From positions 62,001 to 126,000 of the forward strand of contig NZ_JAFKFW010000003.1 in NCBI RefSeq assembly GCF_017308015.1: a stretch of DNA of 64,000 nt, in the 5' to 3' direction. Below the pieces are notes generated by a model, which searched no databases, was not told the origin of the DNA, and was given only the letters and a program-made list of their open reading frames with translations. A program made the position numbers and the translations under genes. This document shows, piece after piece, positions 8,364 to 16,814 of the stretch (position 1 is the stretch's first letter; every line of letters starts with the position of its first letter). The DNA is from Allobosea sp. (GTDB taxonomy: Bacteria; Pseudomonadota; Alphaproteobacteria; Rhizobiales; Beijerinckiaceae).

Positions 8364-8395
8364 AAAGCCCCGCGTCCGAAGACGCGGGGCTTTTT
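8364..8395 (+). terminator. Rho-independent terminator of dksA
   Basis: A 13-bp GC-rich stem (arms 8364-8376 and 8381-8393) has a CGAA tetraloop and ends in five T residues. It lies 29 bases after the dksA stop codon. Confidence 0.92.
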
Positions 8396-8492
8396 CATCT
8401 GCGTACCCTTCGCCGCGAGGATGCGGCTTCGACGAAAGCCCGGCGGGATCCGGGATCGGCGCGACAGCGGGGGCTCGAAGAGGAGATGCGGC

Positions 8493-8942
8493 ATGAACCG
8501 TTTCACGGGCGGGTGCCGGTGCGGCGATATCAGGATCGTGGCGTCGGGGCGTCCTTGTCGCGTCGGCATCTGCCATTGCCTTGATTGCCGCAAACATCAC
8601 GGCGCGCTCTTCCATGCGTCGGCGATCTTCCCGCAGGACGCCGTGACGATCGAAGGCGAAGCTCGCGACTACGAGGGGCGGTTCTTCTGCCCCCGCTGCG
8701 GCTCTCCGGTCTTCGGGCGCAGCGGAGACGAGATCGAGGTCAATCTGGGCTCGCTCGATGCTCCGGATCAGTTGATCCCGACCTATGAGCTCTGGACGGT
8801 GCGGCGCGAAGCCTGGCTGCCGCCGTTCCCGCTCGAGAGCGCTACGAGCGCGATCGGGTTTCCGACTGCCGCTCCGAGGAATAGCCCGCGGTGCGATGCC
8901 GCGCCGCGGGCGCCGGCTTCTCCTGGCCTCAGTGTCCGCTGA
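8493..8942 (+). CDS. GFA-family zinc protein (glutathione-dependent formaldehyde-activating-like), probably frameshifted at its end
   Basis: The start at ATG 8493 follows AAGAGGAG at 8478-8485; the longer frame from 8421 lacks this support. The protein has the GFA/CENP-V zinc pattern: C8-x-C10, C27-x-C29-xx-C32, and C66-xx-C69. These proteins bind two zincs; the catalytic role of the family is debated. Up to about residue 115 the match to the family is good (PTYELWTVRREAWLPPFP). After codon 8835-8837 the frame becomes low-complexity and runs to 8942, overlapping the convergent gene. The other frame from 8840 reads RYERDRVSDCRSEE and stops at 8882-8884, the typical family ending. One missing base near 8836-8839 would explain this. 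Confidence 0.8.
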   Translation: MNRFTGGCRCGDIRIVASGRPCRVGICHCLDCRKHHGALFHASAIFPQDAVTIEGEARDYEGRFFCPRCGSPVFGRSGDEIEVNLGSLDAPDQLIPTYELWTVRREAWLPPFPLESATSAIGFPTAAPRNSPRCDAAPRAPASPGLSVR

Positions 8943-10161
8943 AGACGAGGGATTGGACCGGCAGCACCAGCGCCTGGATGCGCAGCAGCACCGCATGGAC
9001 CACCCCGGTCGCATCGACGCCATGGAGCGCGATGCGGCGCAGCGTGCCGGTTTCCTTGTCGGCGATGACGTCGTGATTGCTGCTATAGGCATTGGCGACG
9101 CAACTGCTGCCGGGCGTCACCCCATCGAGCCCACCCGGGTGGAGCGGCTCCAGCAAGGTCAGGATCGTGCCGGGCCGAACCACCTGCTGGGCATCGAGAA
9201 GCTGCTCGCCGCTCCTCACCTGCCCCGCCGCGATGAAGTCCTGCACGCCCGTGACCACCATCGGGATGATCACCCAGGGTTTCGAGATGCAGGTGACTTC
9301 GGCGACCATGCCGACTTTCATGACTTGCGCCTCGATCTGGTTGAACCCGGCCAGGAGCCGCCCCCGGCCCGCCTCCTCCGGGATGATGACACCAGCCGGG
9401 CGCATGAACGGGTTGACGACATCGCCGACCCGGAGCGTGAACTGCTCCACCCGGCCATTGAAACCGGCTCGCACCACCGTCTTCTGCAACTCGACCTCGG
9501 CCTGGACGAGCGCGGCCTCGGCGCTGGCGCGCTGGGCCGGAAGCAGCGAGGCGATCCTGGTCTGGTCGGCATCTCTCGCGGCCGTCACCGACGCAACCGC
9601 GGCCTCCCGCCCCGCGACAATATTCTCGAGCCGCTCGATCTCGCGCGCAGCAACCACGCCGTCATTGCGGCGCTGCAGGTCGGTCTTGGTCCGCAACTCG
9701 TCCAGAGCCTGCTGCAGGGAGCTCTTGGCCTCCTGGATCTTGCCTTCGTTGGCAAGGATATCCGCCTTCGCGACCGCGAGCGCGGCATCCGCCTCGGCGA
9801 CCTTGCGGCGCGCCGCCTCGACCGCCGCGGCCTGGGTCTTGTTGTCCAGCGTGAAGAGCAGATCGCCCTTGGCGACCGCCTGACTGGCCCCGACATGCAC
9901 CTCGGCGACCCGACCATTCACCTCCGGGATGATCGGTACCGTGCGGAAGAAGACCGTCGCGCTCGTCGTCGAGGGGTGGTTGTAGAAGATCACTGTGATC
10001 AGGGCGACCGTCAGCATGGCACAGGTCACGATGCCCCAGCGCAATTCGAACCAGACCGAGAACAGCGTGATCTCGCGGCCGAAGCGCTTGCCCTGCACAT
10101 AGCGGCGATAGAGATAATCGGGAAAAATCGTCAGCAGGGAACAGATGAGAAGCTCAAGCAT
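8929..10161 (-). CDS. HlyD-family membrane-fusion protein
   Basis: This adaptor has 410 residues. An N-terminal hydrophobic segment (about 1-16) and a second one (about 46-60, VTCAMLTVALITVIFY) flank a cytoplasmic basic loop, then come a lipoyl half-motif (IIPEVNGRVAEVHVGASQAV), a coiled-coil hairpin (about 110-220), the returning lipoyl half (GFNGRVEQFTLRVGDVV) and a C-terminal beta domain. It overlaps the upstream small membrane-protein gene by 8 bp, so the two are coupled. No ABC, MFS or outer-membrane channel gene lies beside it, so the cargo and partner pump are unknown. The pair recalls E. coli YibH with YibI, but the small protein is not clearly a YibI homologue. Confidence 0.82.
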   Translation of the reverse strand: MLELLICSLLTIFPDYLYRRYVQGKRFGREITLFSVWFELRWGIVTCAMLTVALITVIFYNHPSTTSATVFFRTVPIIPEVNGRVAEVHVGASQAVAKGDLLFTLDNKTQAAAVEAARRKVAEADAALAVAKADILANEGKIQEAKSSLQQALDELRTKTDLQRRNDGVVAAREIERLENIVAGREAAVASVTAARDADQTRIASLLPAQRASAEAALVQAEVELQKTVVRAGFNGRVEQFTLRVGDVVNPFMRPAGVIIPEEAGRGRLLAGFNQIEAQVMKVGMVAEVTCISKPWVIIPMVVTGVQDFIAAGQVRSGEQLLDAQQVVRPGTILTLLEPLHPGGLDGVTPGSSCVANAYSSNHDVIADKETGTLRRIALHGVDATGVVHAVLLRIQALVLPVQSLVFSGH

Positions 10162-10627
10162 GACCCTTCTCCTCGCCCTTGGCGCTCTCGTCGCCTGCGG
10201 CCGGCGGACTCTCCGCAGGGGCCTGGACCGACTCCGCGACCGCCTCCGCGGCCAGCGCGGCCGCTGGCTCGCTCTCGACCGGAGCCTTGCCCGCGATCGT
10301 CTCCAGCGCTCTCGCCATCCGGCCGAACGTTCCTGAAAAATCGGGCAGGTCGATCAGGGCGAGCAGAAGTCCGGCGACCCAGAACAGATGGATATGCGTG
10401 AACAGAGCGAGCAGCCCGAGCACCGCCACGACCTCGAACTGGAGCTTGTGCGACTTGTGCGCCATCCGCTCGGGCAAGGTGTGCAGGCGCAGGAAGAGCA
10501 GACCGACGCCCAGCACCGCTCCGACAAGAATAATGCCGGCCAGTACCATCAGGTAGTCGGTTTCGCCGGGCGCGGTGATGAAATTCGGGAGCACATGCGG
10601 AGCGGCTGGGTGAACGGCTGCCGTCAT
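10154..10627 (-). CDS. Small inner-membrane protein coupled to the HlyD adaptor
   Basis: I do not recognise a named family. The 157 residues contain two membrane segments (about 26-47, LMVLAGIILVGAVLGVGLLF, and about 64-90, VVAVLGLLALFTHIHLFWVA), then a cytoplasmic or periplasmic tail rich in Ala, Glu and Pro. It is the first gene of a two-gene leftward operon, and its stop codon lies inside the start of the adaptor gene. Stable coupling suggests the two products form a complex in the inner membrane, with this protein serving as the anchor or energy-independent partner. That is inference from context. Confidence 0.6.
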   Translation of the reverse strand: MTAAVHPAAPHVLPNFITAPGETDYLMVLAGIILVGAVLGVGLLFLRLHTLPERMAHKSHKLQFEVVAVLGLLALFTHIHLFWVAGLLLALIDLPDFSGTFGRMARALETIAGKAPVESEPAAALAAEAVAESVQAPAESPPAAGDESAKGEEKGHA

Positions 10628-10836
10628 GACGGTACTCCTCTCGCAGGAGGCATAGGCACAACTGCGGTGCCGGACCGATCAAGCATCGGCGGCAACAGGC
10701 CCGATGATATGACAGCGCAAGGATGTCCTTAGGTCAACACATCCGACGTCAGTTTGGTGCGGGAGCAAGCGATGCCGAGGGCCTGCCAGCCATCAGGGGT
10801 CATCTCTCGTCTGGGTGAAGAGCTTCTGAGGGATCA

Positions 10837-10869
10837 TGAAAAGCCCCGCGTCGGGAGAACGCGGGGCTT
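10837..10869 (-). terminator. Terminator downstream of flgH
   Basis: The 376-base gap 10628-11003 holds an 11-bp perfect stem (arms 10841-10851 and 10859-10869) that, read leftward, ends in four T residues. It follows the flgF-flgG-flgA-flgH operon. Nothing else is evident in the gap apart from the presumed leftward promoter of the gene ending at 10627. Confidence 0.75.
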
Positions 10870-11003
10870 CTGGCCGCCGGCTGATGAGCTTGGGGAGCGT
10901 AGCGGGCGGCCGGGATGGTGGCGGCTCGGGAGAGACCGCCGGCCGTCCGGCGCGGAGACAAGGGGGAGCGTTCCGCGCCGTCCGGGATTCCGGTGGAAGA
11001 GGA

Positions 11004-11756
11004 TTAGAACGGCAGCAGGATATCCATCACCTGCTGGCCGTAGCGCGGCTGCTGGACATCGGTGATCTGGCCGCGGCCGCCATAGGCGATGCGGGCCTGG
11101 GCGATCTTGGTCGACTCGATGGTATTGTCGGATTCGATGTCCTCGGGCCGGATCACACCGGCGACGATCAGTTCGCGCACCTCGAAATTGACGCGGATCT
11201 CCTGCTTGCCCTCGATCACGAGATTGCCGTTGGGCAGGTTCTGGGTGACGACAGCCGCGACATTCGTCGCCAGCGTCTCGGAGCGGTTAACCGAGCCCGC
11301 CCCTTCGCTGGAGGCATCGGAGTCGAGCTTGAGCAGCGAGGAAGCCTTCGCGCCGTCGGGCAGGAACTTGTCGAGCTTGTTCTCGAAGCCGAAGGCGTTC
11401 TCCGCGCCGAAATCCTCGCCGTTCTTGCGGCTGCGCTTGGTCGTGTTGTTGAGCTGGGCCCTGTCGGTGACCTTGACCTTGACGGTGACGAGATCACCGA
11501 CATTGCGGGCGCGCTGGTCCTTGAAGAAGGCGCGCGAGCCGGTGCGCCAGAGCGAGTTCGGCGCGTAGGAGGCATGCGCCACCTCCGGCATCGGCATCTG
11601 CACCGGCTTGTAGCCCTTGGCGGCAGTCGGGTCCTCGATCGGCGAGAGCGTCGGCGCCTGGCCGACATTGGCGAGGCGATCGCCCATGCCGCAGGCACCG
11701 AGCGAGACGGTGAGCAGCAGGAGCCCGGAGAGCTTGGCGAGACGGTTGGCGTACAT
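11004..11756 (-). CDS. flgH: Flagellar L-ring protein FlgH
   Basis: FlgH is an outer-membrane lipoprotein that forms the L-ring around the rod. I chose ATG 11756, giving 250 residues; a GTG at 11768 would add four residues without a better ribosome site. The N-terminus is a lipoprotein signal ending in LGAC. Family features follow: SLWRTGSRAFFKDQRARNVGDLVTVKV, read from about residue 60, and the C-terminal VSGVIRPEDI-like stretch (here VAGVIRPEDIESDNTI) with GGRGQITDVQQPRYGQQVMD at the end. It is the last gene of the leftward flgF-flgG-flgA-flgH operon. Confidence 0.95.
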   Translation of the reverse strand: MYANRLAKLSGLLLLTVSLGACGMGDRLANVGQAPTLSPIEDPTAAKGYKPVQMPMPEVAHASYAPNSLWRTGSRAFFKDQRARNVGDLVTVKVKVTDRAQLNNTTKRSRKNGEDFGAENAFGFENKLDKFLPDGAKASSLLKLDSDASSEGAGSVNRSETLATNVAAVVTQNLPNGNLVIEGKQEIRVNFEVRELIVAGVIRPEDIESDNTIESTKIAQARIAYGGRGQITDVQQPRYGQQVMDILLPF

Positions 11757-11774
11757 GGCGGTTTCCACGGAACT

Positions 11775-12821
11775 TTACTGAGCGCTGGCGATACGGCCGG
11801 CGGCGGAAGGCTGGACGGAAACCCGTCCCGGCCCGCTGACCTTGCCCTGCAGCACGCGCTTGGACTGAGGATTGGTGACGGAGACGACATCGCCCATCGC
11901 GCCGGCCTCGTTGGCGCGGCCGCGCAGCGTGATCAGCAGGCCCGGCGCCTCGTAGACGATCGTGACGAGGTCGCCCTTGGCGACGATCTCCTCGCGCTGG
12001 ACGTCGCTGCTGCGCAGGGGCACGCCGGCGAGCAGCGCACGGCGCGCGACCTTGTCGATAGCCGCGCGGACATCGCCGATGATCTCGCTGCCCTGCCCGT
12101 CGCGCGGGCGGCGCTCGACGGTGATGTCGTCCTTGCCGAGCGTCTCGCCACGAGTGATCAGGCGCTTCGGCACCACGACCTCCATGGTCTCGACGAGCTG
12201 GCCGGAGATCCGCAGCGGCTTTAGTCGCATCGCCGTGCTGCCGGGCACGGCGAGCCGGGCCTGCAGGCGCCGCGAACGCGCGTCGAAGGAGAGATCGACC
12301 ACGGCGACGTCACCGGTCAGTTCGGGCTCGACCGCGACACTCGGCGCCCCGCCGTCGATCGCCAGCGCGAAGATGCGGGCATCGACGCCGAACCGCTCCT
12401 GCAAACCGGTCTTCACGGCGGCTTCGAGATCCATCGCGGTGATGCGGCGGGCCGCGCGCGTCACCACGACCTGCGCGAAGCCCTGGCTGTGCAGCTCGCC
12501 AGCCTCACGGACGATGCCCGCGGCGCGGGCGGCCTCGACGATGCGCGCGACCTGGATGGTGCCGGTCTCGCCCAGCGCAGGCGCCCGGAAGGCGGCCGTC
12601 GCGGCAGCTTCCCCCGCAAGGCCGGGAATGAGATCGCCGAAAGTAACGAGATCGCGGGCGAGGCTGATCTCGGGACGCAATTGCAGCTTCGATGGCAGCG
12701 CGGGGGCAGCAGGAGCGACGACGGCCGAAGCCATCGCGACCGGTGCAGGCTGGCCCTGCGGCGACGCAGCGAGCGCGGCGGTGCCGGAGACCAGCAGGGC
12801 GATGAGCGAGAGGCGGATCAC
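11775..12821 (-). CDS. flgA: Flagellar P-ring assembly chaperone FlgA
   Basis: FlgA is a periplasmic chaperone for P-ring (FlgI) assembly. The 348-residue protein has a cleavable signal (about 1-19, ending in TAALA), a variable N-terminal region and a C-terminal SAF domain including RALLAGVPLRSSDVQREEIVA-type sequence, ending in GRVSVQPSAAGRIASAQ. It lies between flgG and flgH, 18 bp upstream of the flgH ATG, in the same operon. Its length is above that of enteric FlgA (about 220), but longer forms are usual in Alphaproteobacteria. Confidence 0.93.
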   Translation of the reverse strand: MIRLSLIALLVSGTAALAASPQGQPAPVAMASAVVAPAAPALPSKLQLRPEISLARDLVTFGDLIPGLAGEAAATAAFRAPALGETGTIQVARIVEAARAAGIVREAGELHSQGFAQVVVTRAARRITAMDLEAAVKTGLQERFGVDARIFALAIDGGAPSVAVEPELTGDVAVVDLSFDARSRRLQARLAVPGSTAMRLKPLRISGQLVETMEVVVPKRLITRGETLGKDDITVERRPRDGQGSEIIGDVRAAIDKVARRALLAGVPLRSSDVQREEIVAKGDLVTIVYEAPGLLITLRGRANEAGAMGDVVSVTNPQSKRVLQGKVSGPGRVSVQPSAAGRIASAQ

Positions 12822-12835
12822 GATGCGAAGCCCCC

Positions 12836-13627
12836 TTAACCGCGGAACATCTGGGTCGTCGCCGACATCATCTGGTCGGCGGCGGTGATGACCTTGGAAT
12901 TCATCTCGTAGGCGCGCTGGGCGGCGATGAGGGAAGAGAGCTCGGTAACGGCCTGAACGTTGCCTTCCTCGAGATAGTTCTGCTGCAGCGTGCCGAAGCC
13001 CTCGCCGCCGCCGAAGCCGTCGATCGGCTGGCCCGAAGCCGCCGTCTCGACATAGAGGTTGTCGCCGATCGACTCGAGGCCGACCTTGTTGACGAAGCGC
13101 ACGAGCTGGATCTGGCCGAGTTGCTGCGGCGCGGTCTGCCCCGGCACCATCGCCTCGACGATGCCCTGCGCGTTGATGCTGACGCTGGAGGCGTTGTTCG
13201 GCACGGTGATGCCGGGCTCGACCTGATAGCCGTCGCGGGTCACGAGCTGGCCCTGCGCGTCGAGGTCGAAGGAACCGTCACGGCTGTAGGTGGTACGGCC
13301 GTCCGGCATGCGGATGCGGAAGAAGCCTTCGCCGCGGATGGCGAGATCGTAGGGCTTCTCGGTCGGAGTGATGTTGCCCTGGGTCATGACGCGGCCGGTC
13401 GAGACCGTCTTGACGCCGGAGCCGATGAAGGTGCCGGCCGGTGCCTGGGTGTTCTGGTCGGAGGTGGCCGAGCCGGCACGCCGGAAATGCTCGTAGAGCA
13501 GGTCCTGGAAATGGATCTGTTGGCGCTTGTAGCCGGTGGTCCGAACGTTCGCGATGTTGTTGGAGATGACCTGGACGTTCATCTCCTGGGCCATCATGCC
13601 GGTCGCGGCTGTCTGCATGGCGCGCAT
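12836..13627 (-). CDS. flgG: Flagellar distal rod protein FlgG
   Basis: FlgG forms the distal rod of the flagellar basal body. The 263-residue length matches the family. The N-terminus carries the rod-protein motif SNNIANVRTTGYKRQQIHFQ, the centre the FIGSGVKT and RGEGFFRI blocks, and the C-terminus the conserved EEGNVQAVTELSSLIAAQRA and NSKVITAADQM. It is exported by the flagellar type III system without a cleaved signal. It follows flgF by 15 bp in one operon. Confidence 0.97.
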   Translation of the reverse strand: MRAMQTAATGMMAQEMNVQVISNNIANVRTTGYKRQQIHFQDLLYEHFRRAGSATSDQNTQAPAGTFIGSGVKTVSTGRVMTQGNITPTEKPYDLAIRGEGFFRIRMPDGRTTYSRDGSFDLDAQGQLVTRDGYQVEPGITVPNNASSVSINAQGIVEAMVPGQTAPQQLGQIQLVRFVNKVGLESIGDNLYVETAASGQPIDGFGGGEGFGTLQQNYLEEGNVQAVTELSSLIAAQRAYEMNSKVITAADQMMSATTQMFRG

Positions 13628-13642
13628 GGTGCTCGCTCCCTA

Positions 13643-14386
13643 TCAGGCTTGCTGGTCGGCCAGGCGCGAGATCGCCCGGCTGCGCAGTTCATCGGATTTG
13701 CTGATCATGTTGGCGACGCTCTGGTAGTTGCGCTGCACCTCCATCAGGCGGGTCAGTTCGACCACGGCCTTGACGTTGGAGCGCTCGATCGCGCCGGGCT
13801 CCACCCGCGCCTCGATGCCAGCCGCCTGCGGGGGCGTGGTCGCGGAGAACAGGTTGGTGCCTTCGCTCGCCAGAACTGCCGGATCGGCGAAGCGGACCTG
13901 GCGCAGCTTGCCCCGCGTACCCTGGTCGCTGCTGACCGTTCCGTCGGCCGCGATACGCATGGAGTGCTCGCTGGAGCCGAAGGCGATCGGCCCGCCATCG
14001 CCCATCACCGGCAGGCCGGTCTGGGTCACGAGCCGGCCCTGCCGGTCGATGGTCAGGGAGCCGGCACGCGTGTAGCGTTCGCCGTTCGGCGTCTGCACGA
14101 CAAGGTAGTTGTCGCCCTTCAGCGCGACATCGAGCGGGTTGCCGGTCATCTCGATCGTGCCCTGTGACAGGTCGAGCGGCGTACCCCTGTCGATGACATA
14201 GGACAGCGGCCGATCGGCCGGCTTGAACGCATCGGCCTTCGCCACTGGCATGAGGAATTCGTTGAAGCGCGCGCTGCGCGCCTTGAATCCATTGGTGCCG
14301 ACATTCGCCATGTTGTTGGCGATGACGTCCAGCTCGCGCGCCAGAGCCACCTGACGCGACAGGCCGATGAGAAGCGCGTTCTCCAC
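13643..14386 (-). CDS. flgF: Flagellar proximal rod protein FlgF
   Basis: FlgF is a proximal rod component secreted through the flagellar export gate. The 247 residues begin with MENALLIGLSRQVAL and the rod motif ANNMANVGTNGFKA, and end with the rod C-terminal block SNVKAVVELTRLMEVQRNYQ. It is the first gene of flgF-flgG-flgA-flgH. A sigma-54 promoter match lies 71-86 bp upstream of its ATG. Confidence 0.96.
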   Translation of the reverse strand: MENALLIGLSRQVALARELDVIANNMANVGTNGFKARSARFNEFLMPVAKADAFKPADRPLSYVIDRGTPLDLSQGTIEMTGNPLDVALKGDNYLVVQTPNGERYTRAGSLTIDRQGRLVTQTGLPVMGDGGPIAFGSSEHSMRIAADGTVSSDQGTRGKLRQVRFADPAVLASEGTNLFSATTPPQAAGIEARVEPGAIERSNVKAVVELTRLMEVQRNYQSVANMISKSDELRSRAISRLADQQA

Positions 14387-14456
14387 GGCAAAGGCTCCCG
14401 ATCATGTCCCGCAGCGACCTCGACGCTCCCCAGCGCAGTCGCCACGGCCTGATGAT

Positions 14457-14472
14457 CGCAAACGGCGTGCCA
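14457..14472 (-). promoter_or_regulatory. Sigma-54 promoter of the flgF-flgG-flgA-flgH operon
   Basis: Read leftward the sequence is TGGCACGCCGTTTGCG. It contains an exact TGGCAC (-24) and TTGC (-12) with the GG and GC ten bases apart, as RpoN requires. The transcript would start about 60 bases upstream of the flgF ATG. Flagellar genes under RpoN and the activator FlbD are known in Caulobacter. Confidence 0.8.
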
Positions 14473-14670
14473 GGATGGTTAATTGAGGCAAAACATTGAT
14501 ATTGCTGACATGAAGCCTGAGACAACCACCTTCTGGCACCCGGCACAGGCTGCTTGAACGGCAAGAACAGCCCGGCAAATTCTGCCGCCCTTAACGACGC
14601 GTTAACCGTAATTGGCGAAGGTGCCTCATGGGCGGCAGAACGCGGCCCGACGGCCGGGGCGCGTGACGAG

Positions 14671-15174
14671 ATGGCGAAGAAAGCCAAGACGGATGAGGAA
14701 GCCGCCTCCGGCGAAGAGGCGCCGAAGAGCAGGAAGAAGCTCCTTATGATCATCGGCGGCGCCGTGCTGCTGGCAGCGGCCGGCGGTGGCGGCTGGCTCT
14801 TCCTGAAGAAGCCGTCGCCCGAGCAGATCGCGGCTGCCGAAGCCGCGGCCAAGGCCAAGAATCCCGTCGCCTTTCTCGACATGAAGGACATGATGATCAG
14901 CATGTCCAATGGCGGTCAGCAGGACCGCCAGCCGGTCATGAAGATCAAGGTCGTGCTGGAAATCGCCGATGCGAAGGCGGCCGACCAGGTCAAGCCGTTG
15001 CTGCCGCGCGTCGAGGACGCTTTCCAGGTCTTCATGCGCGAATTGCGTCCCTCCGATCTCGAAGGCTCGGCCGGCATGTACCGGCTCAAGGAAGAACTGC
15101 TGCGCCGCGTCAACCTGACCGTCTATCCGGCCAAGGTCGACGCCGTGCTGTTCAAGGAATTGCTGGTGCAGTGA
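14671..15174 (+). CDS. fliL: Flagellar basal body-associated protein FliL
   Basis: FliL is a single-pass inner-membrane protein near the stator that supports motor torque. I chose ATG 14671, giving 167 residues, because MAKKAKTDEE... leads directly into the membrane anchor; the longer TTG frame from 14554 adds a leader with no family match. The protein has a charged cytoplasmic tail, one membrane segment (about 24-46, LLMIIGGAVLLAAAGGGGWL) and a periplasmic stomatin-like domain ending in LFKELLVQ. It is the first gene of the rightward fliL-fliM-DUF6468-motE group. Confidence 0.92.
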   Translation: MAKKAKTDEEAASGEEAPKSRKKLLMIIGGAVLLAAAGGGGWLFLKKPSPEQIAAAEAAAKAKNPVAFLDMKDMMISMSNGGQQDRQPVMKIKVVLEIADAKAADQVKPLLPRVEDAFQVFMRELRPSDLEGSAGMYRLKEELLRRVNLTVYPAKVDAVLFKELLVQ

Positions 15175-15220
15175 GCAGGCCGATGGCCCTCGCATACCGG
15201 ACCGGGATGGCAGTGCAGAG

Positions 15221-16348
15221 ATGAGCACCGAACGCGACAAGAACAAGCTGAGCGACGAGCCGCTGACCCCGGAAGGGATGGCGGCCGGCTGGGCGGCAAT
15301 GCCCGACGTCATCGACGACGAGGGTGAACAGGAAGGCGGTACAGACCGCCTCATGTCGCAGGACGAAATCGACACGATGCTCGGTTTCTCCAGCGGCGAC
15401 GAAAGGGACGGCCGCAACGGTATCCAGGCGATCGTCGATTCCGGCTCGGTCGCCTATGAGCGCCTGCCGATGCTCGAGATCATCTTCGAGCGCCTTGTCC
15501 GCCTGCTCTCGACCAGCTTGCGCAATTTCTTCACGGACAATGTCGAGGTCACGCTGGAGAGCATCCGTTCCATCCGCTTCGGCGACTACGTCAACTCGAT
15601 CTCGCAGCCGGCCCTGCTCTCGGTGTTCAAGGCCGAGGAGTGGGATAATTTCGGCCTCATCACCATCGAGTCGTCCCTGATCTATTCCGTTCTCGACGCC
15701 ATGTTCGGCGGCAAGCGCGGCCAACCGGCACCGCGCATCGACGGCCGTCCCTTCACCTCCATCGAAATCCGTATGGTCCGCCGCGTCATCGAACTGGTGC
15801 TGAGCGACGCCGAGGCCGCCTTCAAGCCGCTCTCGCCGGTTCGTTTCACCGTCGACCGCGTCGAGTCCAATCCGCGCTTCGTCTCGATCTCCCGTCCCGC
15901 CAACGCCGCGATCCGCGTCGAACTCAAATTCGACATGGAGGGCCGCGGCGGCGCGCTGCACATCCTCCTGCCCTACGCCACGATCGAGCCGATCCGTGAA
16001 TTGCTGCTCGAAAGCTTCATGGGCGAGAAGCTCGGGCGCGATCCGATCTGGGAGAACCATCTTGCGACCGAGGTCTGGCAGGCCGATGTCGACGTCACCT
16101 GCGTGCTCCACGAGACGCAGATGCCACTCAAGCGCGTCATGAAGCTGGAAATCGGCGACACGCTGATGTTCGACGCCCGGCCGGACTCGATCGTCTCCCT
16201 GCGCTGTGGCGACTTCGTCGTCACCGAGGGGCGGATCGGCCGGGTCGACGGCAAGATCGCGGTGCAGGTGGTGAACCCGCTCCGGCGCTCCAAGACGACG
16301 CTCGCCGCCTTCGACAGCCTTGCCAGCCATCTCGGCGCCACCACCTGA
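15221..16348 (+). CDS. fliM: Flagellar motor switch protein FliM
   Basis: FliM builds the C-ring and binds phospho-CheY to set rotation direction. The 375-residue protein has a 44-residue leader, then SQDEIDTMLGF (46-56), which matches the CheY-binding motif usually at the very N-terminus. The middle CheC-like domain and the C-terminal SpoA/FliN-like domain (about 290-370, ending with RRSKTTLAAFDSLAS) follow. An internal ATG at 15353 would place the CheY-binding motif at the N-terminus as in other bacteria, so the start is open. It follows fliL by 46 bp. Confidence 0.94.
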   Translation: MSTERDKNKLSDEPLTPEGMAAGWAAMPDVIDDEGEQEGGTDRLMSQDEIDTMLGFSSGDERDGRNGIQAIVDSGSVAYERLPMLEIIFERLVRLLSTSLRNFFTDNVEVTLESIRSIRFGDYVNSISQPALLSVFKAEEWDNFGLITIESSLIYSVLDAMFGGKRGQPAPRIDGRPFTSIEIRMVRRVIELVLSDAEAAFKPLSPVRFTVDRVESNPRFVSISRPANAAIRVELKFDMEGRGGALHILLPYATIEPIRELLLESFMGEKLGRDPIWENHLATEVWQADVDVTCVLHETQMPLKRVMKLEIGDTLMFDARPDSIVSLRCGDFVVTEGRIGRVDGKIAVQVVNPLRRSKTTLAAFDSLASHLGATT

Positions 16349-16358
16349 TAGGGATGCC

Positions 16359-16814
16359 ATGACGATCAATCTCATCGCCGACGTGCTTGTCGCCTGTCTC
16401 CTTGTCGCCACCATCGTCACCTGCTTCATCCTCACCAAGCGCATCGAGCGCCTGAAGACGGACGAGGCCGGCATGCGCCAGACCGTCGGCGCGCTGATCA
16501 CCGCAACCGACAATGCCGAGCGCGCCATCGCCGGCCTGAAGTCGACGCTGGGCGATTGCGACCGCACGCTGGAAGAACGCCTGCGCACCGCCGAGCGCTA
16601 CGCCGCCGATCTCGCCGCCCAGGTCGAGGCCGGCCAGGCCGTGATGGAGCGAATCGGCCAGATCGTCAGCGCCGCTGCCCTCGTCGGCGCGAGGGAAGTC
16701 CCGGCCGAGGCGCCCGCCGCACCGGCGCCAGTGTCCCGCCTCGAGAGCGCGGCCCAGTCCGCCGCCGCCATCCGCGCCCGGGCCGCCCGCCGCCTTGAGG
16801 AACAGGCTGCGTGA
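16359..16814 (+). CDS. DUF6468-type flagellar-cluster membrane protein
   Basis: The start at ATG 16359 gives 151 residues; the longer frame from 16320 would overlap fliM. A membrane segment (about 4-25, LIADVLVACLLVATIVTCFI) is followed by a long Ala/Glu/Arg-rich helix that is likely a coiled coil (about 28-110), then a low-complexity tail. Small proteins of this type are found between fliM and motE in alphaproteobacterial flagellar clusters; their function is not established. The stop overlaps the motE start as GTGA, so the two are coupled. A role at the stator or C-ring is inference from place. Confidence 0.78.
   Translation: MTINLIADVLVACLLVATIVTCFILTKRIERLKTDEAGMRQTVGALITATDNAERAIAGLKSTLGDCDRTLEERLRTAERYAADLAAQVEAGQAVMERIGQIVSAAALVGAREVPAEAPAAPAPVSRLESAAQSAAAIRARAARRLEEQAA

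Noticed and set aside
8785..10401. Long plus-strand frame of over 500 residues
   Set aside because: It is antisense to the HlyD and small membrane-protein genes and shows only Arg/Gly/Leu-rich shadow sequence.
14533..14560. TGGCAC in front of fliL considered as a sigma-54 promoter
   Set aside because: No GC pair lies ten bases after the GG; the -12 element is missing.
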